DNA of 6,046 bases from Thermoprotei archaeon (GCA_003649445.1 QMRV01000117.1:1-6046); one strand, 5' to 3'; positions 1 through 5,997 are shown, counted from the first letter of the stretch. Notes: generated by a model from the letters alone, not told the origin. Translations and numbers: made by a program.

Positions 1-923
1 AATAAATATAATACTTTAATAGTATCATTGGTAATTATTTTTGTTTCAAGTAAATTATCTTGCCTTACTATACTTAAATCTAATACCTCATTAAAATCCG
101 TTAATTTCAGCAATACACTAGAATCTAGACTAGATAGAGTGACGTAGACACATTCATAGGCTCCTATAGTCTTCTTAAGTACTTCAGGAGACTCTAAGGC
201 TACTACCCTACTTCTATAAAGCACACAGACTTTATCACAAAGCTCTTCTACGTCTCTAATTAAATTTGTAGCCAAGACTACTGTTTTACCTTCTCTCGCT
301 TTTCTCTTAATAGTTTCTCTAAGCTCTTTAGCTGCAATAGGATCTATCCCGAGTAATGGCTCATCTAACAAATACACCTCCCTATCTAGCATAAGACTTG
401 AAGCCAGGAAAAGCCTACTTTGCATACCCATAGAATACCTTGCCACAATTTCATCAGCTCTCTCAGACAAACCTACTTCATCCAATACTTCGTTTACTTT
501 ATGCACAGCTTCTGCCGAATCGACATCGTTTAGTGTACACCAGTACTCTAAAGCCTGCCGAGCAGTCCAAAAAGAATTCACTATAAGCGAGAAATTCGTC
601 GAAATAAGTTTTCTTACTTTAGAAGCCTCTTTAACAACACTATAGCCACATATATAGGCATCACCTTCATCTGGCAGTAAGGCTGTCGCAAGTATTTTAA
701 GTAAAGTAGTTTTACCCGATCCATTAGGACCCAGTATACCGAAAATTTCTCCCTTACCTACAGTAAAGCTAACAGACTTAAGTGCAGTAATTCTAGCTAC
801 TCTTACTTCCTTAGCAAGAGAATTCCCGAAAATAAGTCTTTTAAACCAACTAGGCTTACTTTCGCTAGTTGTAACTCTAGCCCAAAAATATTTAGAAATA
901 TTTTCGACAACTATTGATTCCAT
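1..923 (-). CDS. ABC transporter ATP-binding protein (ABC-2 export type), C-terminus cut by window edge
   Basis: Reading leftward from ATG at 923 gives 307 codons with no stop before the window edge, so the 3' end is missing. The product is the ATPase subunit of an ABC exporter of the ABC-2/DrrA class, expected to power a separate membrane permease that is not in the window. Visible motifs are Walker A GPNGSGKTT (residues 65-73), signature YSMGMQSRL (163-171) in place of LSGGQ, Walker B VYLLDE (183-188, catalytic E188) and D-loop LLGID. Residues about 14-45 form an insert before the ALKSVSF strand, as in some ABC-2 ATPases. Two oddities stand out: the switch position usually His is Asn220 (LATNLIRDVEEL), and no clear Q-loop Gln is seen around 111-119. 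A GGAGA Shine-Dalgarno at 931-935 lies 7 bases before the ATG and fixes the start. The call to the ABC ATPase superfamily is firm; the substrate is unknown. Confidence 0.93.
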   Translation of the reverse strand, partial: MESIVVENISKYFWARVTTSESKPSWFKRLIFGNSLAKEVRVARITALKSVSFTVGKGEIFGILGPNGSGKTTLLKILATALLPDEGDAYICGYSVVKEASKVRKLISTNFSLIVNSFWTARQALEYWCTLNDVDSAEAVHKVNEVLDEVGLSERADEIVARYSMGMQSRLFLASSLMLDREVYLLDEPLLGIDPIAAKELRETIKRKAREGKTVVLATNLIRDVEELCDKVCVLYRSRVVALESPEVLKKTIGAYECVYVTLSSLDSSVLLKLTDFNEVLDLSIVRQDNLLETKIITNDTIKVLYL

Positions 924-930
924 TACACGC

Positions 931-968
931 TCTCCGTTATTGTAAAAGATAAAATAGATATAAAATAG
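931..968 (-). promoter_or_regulatory. Promoter and Shine-Dalgarno of the ABC ATPase gene
   Basis: On the minus strand an AT-rich element (CTATTTTATATCTA, 955-968) resembles an archaeal TATA box about 35-40 bases upstream of the ATG at 923. GGAGA at 931-935 is a good Shine-Dalgarno. A short 5' leader is therefore expected. The TATA call is by eye and AT-rich context makes chance matches likely. Confidence 0.4.
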
Positions 969-983
969 CTTTTCCTCTAATGC

Positions 984-1315
984 CTATGTTACAGCAGTAA
1001 AATAATTCACTACCCTTAGTTTTGACACAAATAAAGCTTTTGCTTTAACGAGAGAATGAAGTAGATCTGTTTTAAAGAGATTTTCTTTCAATATAAGCTT
1101 ATGAACTCTATTCTCTTTAACATGGCTCTAATAGCTTCGCTATAAGTTGTTTTACGAGCTTCTTTAAACTTCTTCAAAATTACATACACTTCTGCTAATA
1201 AGGAAGTAAATGAGTAATGAACTAGCTATAGCGTTATGCCTAAAAGAGAGATTTCTTGTAGCTTTATCTCGACAACATTATTGGCTATAAAAGGTAAGAA
1301 TATATTGACAGTAAT
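984..1315 (-). pseudogene. Decayed remnant of a small gene, possibly PIN-domain (VapC-like)
   Basis: One minus-strand frame reads as protein-like sequence over most of this stretch but is interrupted by TAG (1226-1228), TGA (1088-1090) and TAA (1016-1018), with a probable frame slip near 1018-1028. It lacks a start codon, having a TGA at 1316-1318. Recognisable pieces are VNIFLPFIANNVVE near the start, SFTSLLAEVYVILKKFKEAR in the middle, TYSEAIRAMLKRIEF, and VVNYFTAVT near the end in the shifted frame. The order of a NIFLPF strand, a LLAEVYVILKK helix and a late NYF-A segment resembles archaeal PIN-domain toxins, in which the corresponding words are DTNIFLP and DYFDA. If so, both acidic positions are lost and the gene is dead. 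The family assignment is recognition by eye and tentative. The string of stops in an otherwise protein-like frame is what I see directly. Confidence 0.35.
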
Positions 1316-1347
1316 TCAAGATATACTAGTATAAAGGGGTTGTTTTC

Positions 1348-1692
1348 ATGCAGAGAATTTTCATAGAAGCCGTAGAATTATGTAAAAAGTACGGTAAGGT
1401 TGTAGCACTAAATAGAGTGTCTTTTATTTCATGTGCTAGAATATTGGCGCTAATAGGTCCGAATGGAGCTGATAAAACCACGTTTGAAAAAATTACATCA
1501 GGCTGCCTTAGGTCGGCAAGTGGTTGCATAGAAGTACTATGTTTAGAAGAAGCTACTGTAAGAAAACACTTAAAAGTACTATTAGACCTTGATGTAGAAC
1601 TTTCACCAGACATAATCATTTCTCAAGGACGTGCATTAAAATATTGGAATGAAATAGTTACTCCACATAGTAAACTCGAAAAAAGCAACTGA
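1348..1692 (+). pseudogene. Truncated ABC transporter ATPase with disrupted Walker A
   Basis: The 114-residue frame matches the N-terminal half of an ABC ATPase: a KKYGKVVALNRVSF strand, a Walker A region at about residues 37-45, then SGCLRSASG and VRKHLKV, ending after ALKYWNEIV. Walker A reads GPNGADKTT where the family has GPNGAGKTT, so the glycine before the catalytic Lys is Asp, which should spoil the P-loop. No signature motif, Walker B, D-loop or switch follows before the TGA, and none is found downstream, so roughly the C-terminal half is gone. The start has a reasonable Shine-Dalgarno (AAGGGG, 1334-1339, 8 bases before ATG) and an AT-rich TATA-like stretch near 1297-1309. The ALKYW segment resembles ALEYW in the intact ATPase at 1-923, so the two may be distant paralogues. 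A truncated expressed protein cannot be ruled out, but ATPase function is very unlikely. Confidence 0.75.
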
Positions 1693-1700
1693 ACCTATAC

Positions 1701-1931
1701 ATGACGAACATAGTTATCTACTTAAAAAAGATTCTCTAATACTTTACCATAAGAAAAAGAATTTTTTTCGTGATGATTTCCAAGGATCTAATGCATGTAC
1801 TAAAATTAATTAAAAAAGGACTTACTTTAGATGAAATAATATCAGAACTTCATTTAAGTAAAGAAGAAATAGAAGACCTTAATGCCACATTACTAAAACT
1901 TAAAGACCTTGGACTCATAAATGTCTACTAA
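1701..1931 (+). pseudogene. Small PqqD-like / winged-helix protein with two frame slips
   Basis: No single frame spans the gene. ATG at 1701 opens a frame that stops at 1737. The next frame carries KKDSLILYHKKKNFF. From about 1770 a third frame runs to TAA at 1929-1931 with KDLMHVLKLIKKGLTLDEII, then SELHLSKEEIEDL and LKLKDLGLI. One extra A in the A6 run (1724-1729) and one fewer T in the T7 run (1762-1768) join all three into a 76-residue protein; the changes cancel in length. The predicted order, two short strands followed by helices with LTLDEII and LKDLGLI, is like PqqD-family peptide-binding domains or small winged-helix proteins. An alternative is that only the T-run is altered and the original start was lost. 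The 3' end overlaps the MFS start by 11 bases, so the two were translationally coupled. If the slips are real, only the last 52 residues (ATG at 1773) could still be made. Family call moderate. Confidence 0.45.
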
Positions 1932-3108
1932 TAACAGTAAATTTATACTAAGCAATATCATAGTAATATATTTATCTAGGTTTTTTGTATTTCTTATAAT
2001 AGGCTTTCTTGACTGGTATCTTTGTTTACTAATTATGGAGCATTATGGTGCAGCAGGCATTGCTATAATCTACTCTATTTCAAGAATAGTTGATGCATTA
2101 ATGTTTGCCTCTGGATTAATAGCAGATACTGTAGAAGCTAAGAAAATTTCGATAATTATTCCTTTGGTAAGTCTAGTGCTAATATCTCCTTTATGTTTTC
2201 CTTTGAACTGGAGTACACTTTTACTAGCATCTATTGGTGTAAGACTTCTTGGAATTGAAAGCCCGGCCATGTTTTCCCTACTAATAAAATCAGTCAACAA
2301 AAAAGAATTATTAGGTAAAATTGTGTGTCTATTTCCAGGCTTACTATATCAGTTTCGCTTACAGTATCTTCGATTCTTTTCCCATTAATTCTGAAACTTT
2401 ATGGACTTAAAATAGTGGTAATAATAATGTTAAGTCTGCTGATAATATGTGCTTTTTTAAGAACAGCTTTAACTGAAACACTATCTAAAAAGGAAGACAG
2501 CCGTATAAATGTATTTAAACAAATAGCTTCTCTTTTTAGAAAGAATATTTTCTTCTTTTATAAAGCATTTATAAGTATGAAAATATTTGTTTTAATTGTT
2601 ATTCTATATTCTTTTATTAATCTTGTTGTTAATCCGTTTAAAGCATATTATTTTGCTAATGTTTTAGGTATTGATATAGTATTTATTGGTATGTTGTATT
2701 CTGCTATAGAGTTATCTGAAATATTTTTACAGATTCCAGTAGGGTTTATTGTAGATAAAATAGGGGAAAAGAAAGTATTTTTGACATGCTTCACTGTGGG
2801 TGTATTTTTAATGACAATATTTTTATTTATAGGTACATTAAATCCTTTATTAGGTTTACTTATTTTTGCATTAAATGAAATTTTGTCTCCACTATACTAT
2901 ATTTCATATTCGTCTTATATTGGTAAGAAATGTCCTCGTAATATTCTTGGATCTTTTTATGGTGGAATGAGTAGCTTAATGGGCTTCTTAATGATAATTA
3001 CGCCTATTATTGGAGCATCTTTGTGGAGTTATAATCCTAGTCACTATATTCATAGTCTATGTCTTAGGCAGTCTTCTGCTTGCATTACTAACATTAAAAT
3101 TGAAATAA
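1921..3108 (+). pseudogene. MFS transporter, full length but with two cancelling frameshifts
   Basis: The frame from ATG 1921 gives a membrane protein with several hydrophobic segments and an MFS motif A-like loop GLIADTVEAKK (residues 65-75). It leaves frame in GTGTGT at 2323-2328. The -1 frame continues with VSISRLTISVSLTVSS, further membrane segments, and a second motif A-like loop GFIVDKIGEKK. Near 3042-3051 it becomes non-MFS-like, whereas the original frame resumes there as IFIVYVLGSLLLALLTLKLK and stops at 3106-3108. Removing one GT from the first site and adding one TA at the second restores a continuous protein of about 395 residues, the normal MFS size with about 12 membrane segments. 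Without correction the first frame stops at 2388 and the second runs to 3113. The gene overlaps the PqqD-like gene and lacks its own strong Shine-Dalgarno. The substrate is unknown. Recent decay is likely, but assembly error or slippage remains possible. Confidence 0.8.
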
Positions 3109-3145
3109 TATAGTCCACTTAATGACTTAAGCTATGAAATAACTA

Positions 3146-3562
3146 ATATTGTACCTAATAGAATTCTTTTAAAGTTATTATTTATATTTTATTTTCTTTT
3201 AGTACTTTTATGGCTCTTTTGGGCTACGGTGTCTGTAATACTATTCTTTTAACTATTTTATGTTTATGTTGACTAACAATAGTTTTTATTTAAGGGTCGT
3301 TCTTGATGTAGCTTTCTGTTATATTGAACCACTGGAGTATCTTTTCTGCTTCTTTTTTGGCTTACTTCTGTCTAAGAATGGTTTACATTGAACTATGTGT
3401 AGTTCTTCTCCATTATATGTTAGTATATCTATGTCTGTCCAATCACTTACCTTCTTACCAGACATTTCTCGAGGAATAAAGAACGAGTAATTAACAATCA
3501 CAAAGAATCAAGCTTCTGATGATACCTTGCGACAATTCCTCAATTAATGAACCCAAGTACAC
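3146..3562 (-). pseudogene. Heavily decayed PD-(D/E)XK nuclease-like gene
   Basis: The core reads VSDWTDIDILTYNGEELHIV followed by QCK, a D...QxK arrangement typical of PD-(D/E)XK-type nuclease folds (Mrr/restriction-like). Upstream, GSLIEELS in another frame joins by a frame slip at about 3526-3532 to KVSSEA, then TGA (3508-3510) sits where a Trp codon would fit, then FFVIVNYSFFIPREMSG. Downstream, one missing A in the A6 run (plus-strand T6, 3353-3358) shifts the frame to EAEKILQWFNITESYIKNDP. That same frame continues past TAA (3290-3292), TAG (3224-3226), TAA (3182-3184) and TAG (3155-3157) with IVSQHKHKIVKRIVLQTP, KRAIKVLKENKI and IITLKEFY. This many independent lesions cannot be sequencing noise, so it is a true pseudogene. 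The only open piece is a GTG-started 60-codon frame (3319-3501), probably not functional. Start near GTG 3562 is a guess. Role as restriction or recombination nuclease is inferred from the fold motif. Confidence 0.75.
3161..3200 (+). terminator. T-rich tract after the MFS gene
   Basis: About 50 bases after the MFS stop at 3108 the plus strand has repeated T runs (ATTCTTTT, ATTTATATTTTA, TTTTCTTTT). T-rich tracts end transcription in archaea without needing a hairpin, so this could end the plus-strand unit. It lies over the 3' part of the nuclease remnant, whose minus-strand sequence is A-rich, so composition alone could explain it. Confidence 0.3.
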
Positions 3563-3634
3563 TCATCAACTATTAGTTGCCAGACTTACACATGTGGAAG
3601 TACTTTATTCAACTTTTTTGTAGTTAAGCAAATA

Positions 3635-5197
3635 TTAAAATAATACTAAGAAAAGCTCTACTGGAATATGTACTTGTTTCTTTACTTTCTTTTCTCCTTC
3701 TATTGCTTTTTCTTCAAGCTTGTCTTTAGTTAATACTATATTAGCGTCTGATACTCCTGGAATTCTTCTTCGATACTTTGACTCCACGACAAACCTGTAT
3801 TTTATTCCTTGCCGCTGCATACAAATAATGTAGTCAGTTTCACTGTCTTTTCTGAAGTAAAATAGTACTTTGTGGTAGTCTACTGAAGGAACGTGCTCGA
3901 AGAACTGTTGAGCCATTATCAGGTGCGCTGCTACAATGCTTTCTACAAGTCTTCCCTTAAAGCCTTCGTCTTTAAGAAGATTTATGGAGAAGCCTAGAGG
4001 ATCTGCTTCGTTCTCTACGTGGCTTCTGAGCGCAAAGTAGGCGAATGGGTCTAGTACATATATTTTGCGGTCTGCTCTATAGTTAGGTGTACATTTTTTG
4101 GACTTATCTTCGCGATAAGGGAAAAAGAATATTCGCGTAGTCTCAAGGTACTCGAGGTATTCTCCGAGCCGGAATTTAGCTTGAGGAAAACCTTCTTGAT
4201 CTACTCTGACAACAAGTTTCCCTATATTCTCTCTTTTCTCAAGACCTATAGTAGATGATAATCTAGAGGGTTCTGTAAGAAACTCTATTACACGTCTAGT
4301 GTTCTCGGGGCTTAATCCTGCGTTCTCACTATCCGATATTATGAGGTTACCGAAATCGTGGTAGAAAGTAGAGTCTATTACTTCTTCTCTATGATACTGG
4401 TCTATAGCCTTGGGGAATCCTCCGTGCAGTAAGTAGCTGTTAAAAGATTCTTCTAGTAGTGCCATGAACTCGCTGTAGAATTCTTCGAGTTGTCTAGGTA
4501 TATTGCCTTTCTTTAGCTCGAGAAGTATACTGAATCTTTCGCTGGGTTTTCTGAGATTATGTTTCCTCAAGTAGTCGTCTATGTTTGGTTTAAGTGCTTC
4601 AAGAACTTCTATGAAGCGGAGAGGCGTGTGCACTAAGTTTCCTCCGAGATTGAATTTAGACGCTAAACGACCTTGTCTTCCCCGTAGCTTGCTTGCCGCA
4701 TCAGCTAAATCCATAGAGTGGCTTCCTGTGACCACTGTTTTGAGCCGCCCTTGTTCTACGAGCCCTGCATCAACAACATTTTTCAGAACAAGAGCCCACT
4801 CTTTGTACATAGATGCCTCGTCTATGAAAACATACTTTTCTCCAGAAAATCTTGCAATTGCTTCAATTAATTCAAATAAATCGATTTTTCTAAGCTTCTT
4901 ATAGTCTAGTGGAACATAGAATATTTTCTTAGGATCTATACGGTTCCTCGAAATAAGCTCTTCTATAACCATTTTAATTAAAGTCGTTTTGCCTACTCGC
5001 CTCGGCCCCCTTATTGTCACTATTCCATAGTACCCGTACATGGGCAGTCTCTTACTAATGTGGTAAAAGAGTCTCGGAGGCTTACGTAAAATAGATCTTC
5101 TCGCAGCACTAAGAAGAGGGTCACTACGGCTCCAGTGAGGATTACTCCACCAGGGATTAAAAGGAGCTAAAATCGACTTTACTTCACCTAACTTCAA
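3635..5197 (-). CDS. AAA-type ATPase (DUF4143 archaeal ATPase family) with nuclease-like C-terminus
   Basis: This is a 520-residue cytoplasmic P-loop ATPase. Visible motifs are Walker A GPRRVGKTT (64-72), Walker B YVFIDEA (122-128), a sensor-1-like VVTGSHSMDL (155-164) and RGRQGRL (172-178), the pattern of the archaeal ATPase family with AAA_14 and DUF4143 regions. The middle (about 200-400) is helical and not assigned. The end contains SETDY (452-456) and RFVVESK (468-474), a D...ExK arrangement like a PD-(D/E)XK fold, common at the C-terminus of this family. Cellular role is not established for the family. The TTG start directly abuts the TAG of the RHH gene (TAGTTG, 5195-5200), and the GGGGGAG just inside that gene's end is a strong Shine-Dalgarno, so the two are co-transcribed and coupled. 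Length and reading frame look intact and the codon pattern is less AT-driven than in the genes to the left. Confidence 0.88.
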   Translation of the reverse strand: MKLGEVKSILAPFNPWWSNPHWSRSDPLLSAARRSILRKPPRLFYHISKRLPMYGYYGIVTIRGPRRVGKTTLIKMVIEELISRNRIDPKKIFYVPLDYKKLRKIDLFELIEAIARFSGEKYVFIDEASMYKEWALVLKNVVDAGLVEQGRLKTVVTGSHSMDLADAASKLRGRQGRLASKFNLGGNLVHTPLRFIEVLEALKPNIDDYLRKHNLRKPSERFSILLELKKGNIPRQLEEFYSEFMALLEESFNSYLLHGGFPKAIDQYHREEVIDSTFYHDFGNLIISDSENAGLSPENTRRVIEFLTEPSRLSSTIGLEKRENIGKLVVRVDQEGFPQAKFRLGEYLEYLETTRIFFFPYREDKSKKCTPNYRADRKIYVLDPFAYFALRSHVENEADPLGFSINLLKDEGFKGRLVESIVAAHLIMAQQFFEHVPSVDYHKVLFYFRKDSETDYIICMQRQGIKYRFVVESKYRRRIPGVSDANIVLTKDKLEEKAIEGEKKVKKQVHIPVELFLVLF

Positions 5198-5479
5198 CTA
5201 GCTCCCCCTCTTAGACTTAACGACCCTCATGAGATAAGCTACCTCCCTCTCCACACGCCCAAGCTCTCTAACTAATCTCTCATACTTTTCTTCCAAATCA
5301 CACACTCTTTTCAGCAAACTAGCAGATTCACTCAACCCCAAGTACTCAAGCACAATTTTCTTAGCAAGAGAAGCAGGACTCTCACCAAGCTCATCAGCTA
5401 AACTCTTGAGTCTATCATACTCACTTTCATCAAGATAAAACTTAACTTGCCTATACCTACGCTTACCACCCGATTTCAC
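5198..5479 (-). CDS. Ribbon-helix-helix DNA-binding regulator with coiled-coil tail
   Basis: With GTG at 5479 as start the protein has 93 residues. Residues about 8-17 (RYRQVKFYLD) form the DNA-contacting beta strand, ESEYDRLKSLADELG (18-32) helix A and SPASLAKKIVLEYLG (34-48) helix B of an RHH fold, which works as a dimer. Residues about 52-86 (LLKRVCDLEEKYERLVRELG and onward) have a heptad look and may mediate oligomerisation. A TTG at 5497 would add six residues (VLIGT and the initiator), but those codons lie inside the GTAC operator array, and a TATA-like TTTTAA (5505-5510) sits 26-31 bases before the GTG. That is the correct distance for a leaderless transcript starting at the GTG, so I prefer 5479. 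It is upstream of and coupled to the ATPase gene. The array suggests autoregulation. The RHH fold is well supported; the regulon is inferred. Confidence 0.85.
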   Translation of the reverse strand: MKSGGKRRYRQVKFYLDESEYDRLKSLADELGESPASLAKKIVLEYLGLSESASLLKRVCDLEEKYERLVRELGRVEREVAYLMRVVKSKRGS

Positions 5480-5480
5480 A

Positions 5481-5582
5481 GTACCAATTAGTACCAACTA
5501 GTACTTAAAACTTCTCTCAGTACTAATTAGTACTAACTAGTACCTAATCCCTTCACAGGTACTAACTAGTACCAACCAGTAC
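5481..5582. promoter_or_regulatory. GTAC operator array: three triads with 39-bp period
   Basis: GTAC occurs at 5481, 5491, 5501; 5520, 5530, 5540; and 5559, 5569, 5579. Each triad is GTAC-N6-GTAC-N6-GTAC (24 bp), the two spacers between triads are 15 bp each, and the triads begin exactly 39 bp apart. Each pair of neighbouring GTACs makes a 14-bp near palindrome, GTACYAAYYAGTAC; GTACTAATTAGTAC at 5520-5533 is perfect. One helical turn between half-sites is the geometry used by RHH dimers binding cooperatively. The first triad covers the likely transcription start, and the RHH gene's TATA-like box lies in the first spacer, so binding would block that promoter. The target protein is inferred from position. 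Confidence 0.8.
5505..5516 (-). promoter_or_regulatory. TATA/BRE-like promoter of the RHH-ATPase operon
   Basis: On the minus strand GAGAAG (5511-5516, purine-rich like a BRE) is followed by TTTTAA (5505-5510). The centre is 28-29 bases from the GTG at 5479, the standard archaeal TATA-to-start distance, which suggests a leaderless mRNA. It falls exactly in the spacer between two GTAC triads. Confidence 0.5.
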
Positions 5583-5686
5583 TACAATAAGTTGGCTAGC
5601 TGTATTCGTCAAATACCATTACGGTACGTAGTTAGCGGCAATATTTTCTCAAAACAACGCCTATAACCCAGCTATTTACTCTTTTA

Positions 5687-5697
5687 GCGGTTACCGC
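5687..5697. repeat. Small inverted repeat GCGGT-T-ACCGC
   Basis: A perfect 5-bp inverted repeat with a single central T lies between the GTAC array and the tRNA gene. The word TTAGCGG that begins it also occurs at 5632-5638. It could be a protein-binding site or chance. The rest of 5583-5740 shows no gene or other clear structure. Confidence 0.3.
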
Positions 5698-5740
5698 AAA
5701 GCACTCACACACGCTACTGAAACAAACCCTCAAGCAAACA

Positions 5741-5756
5741 GAAAAACTTATTTCCT
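5741..5756 (+). promoter_or_regulatory. Box A promoter of tRNA-Pro
   Basis: GAAAAACTTATTTCC carries a purine-rich BRE-like part and a TATA-like CTTATTT centred about 27 bases before the tRNA 5' end at 5776, the expected archaeal spacing. Confidence 0.5.
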
Positions 5757-5775
5757 CTAAAACAAGTAACACAAC

Positions 5776-5854
5776 GGGGCCGTAGTCTAGCTTGGACTAG
5801 GATGCCAGCCTGGGGCGCTGGTGAACCCGGGTTCAAATCCCGGCGGCCCCACCA
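5776..5854 (+). tRNA. tRNA-Pro (anticodon GGG)
   Basis: The acceptor stem GGGGCCG (5776-5782) pairs perfectly with CGGCCCC (5844-5850). The anticodon stem CCAGC/GCTGG (5805-5809, 5817-5821) encloses loop CTGGGGC, placing anticodon GGG at 5812-5814, which reads proline codons CCC and CCU. The T arm is CCGGG-TTCAAAT-CCCGG, and the D arm closes with GTC/GAT pairs. The discriminator base is A at 5851, and CCA is encoded at 5852-5854. No intron is seen. All cloverleaf parts are present, so this should be a working tRNA. Confidence 0.96.
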
Positions 5855-5855
5855 C

Positions 5856-5910
5856 AAATCCACACGACTTCTAACACAGCTGCTTCGATGGCCGCGTGGA
5901 TTTTTGTTTT
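5856..5910 (+). terminator. Inverted repeat plus T tract after tRNA-Pro
   Basis: AAATCCAC (5856-5863) pairs with GTGGATTT (5896-5903), and TTTTTGTTTT covers 5901-5910. The T tract alone would suffice as an archaeal terminator. The long 32-base loop makes the hairpin itself weak. Confidence 0.45.
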
Positions 5911-5997
5911 AGGCGGCGTCATTAGGGTTAAATTTTCTCGCACACATTTTATTGTAGTAAATCCGCTCGAGAGTGTGCTTGGGTGGAGGATTCCCTG

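Noticed and set aside
1326..1619. Minus-strand open frame of 97 codons
   Set aside because: It lies antisense to the ABC ATPase remnant, which has clear motifs; the antisense translation has none.
2070..2300. Minus-strand open frame of 76 codons
   Set aside because: It is antisense to the first membrane segments of the MFS gene and has no independent support.
2323..2328. Programmed -1 frameshift in the MFS gene
   Set aside because: GTGTGT is not a standard slippery heptamer, and a second independent slip near 3042-3051 is also needed for a normal C-terminus.
3319..3501. A functional 60-codon gene
   Set aside because: Coherent protein sequence continues on both sides in other frames and past several stops, so the open part is only a fragment of a pseudogene.
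4581..4904. Plus-strand open frame of 107 codons
   Set aside because: It is a shadow of the minus-strand ATPase gene: it has no recognisable domain and lies wholly inside a well-supported gene.
5481..5582. CRISPR array or replication iterons
   Set aside because: The repeat units contain internal 10-bp periodicity and the 15-bp spacers are too short for CRISPR. No replication initiator gene is seen, and the overlap with the RHH promoter is better explained as an operator.
5776..5854. tRNA-Pro as the attachment site of an integrated element
   Set aside because: Elements usually insert at the tRNA 3' end, which here faces the GC-richer right side, while the decayed region is on the 5' side. 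No second copy of the tRNA 3' end is visible in the window.
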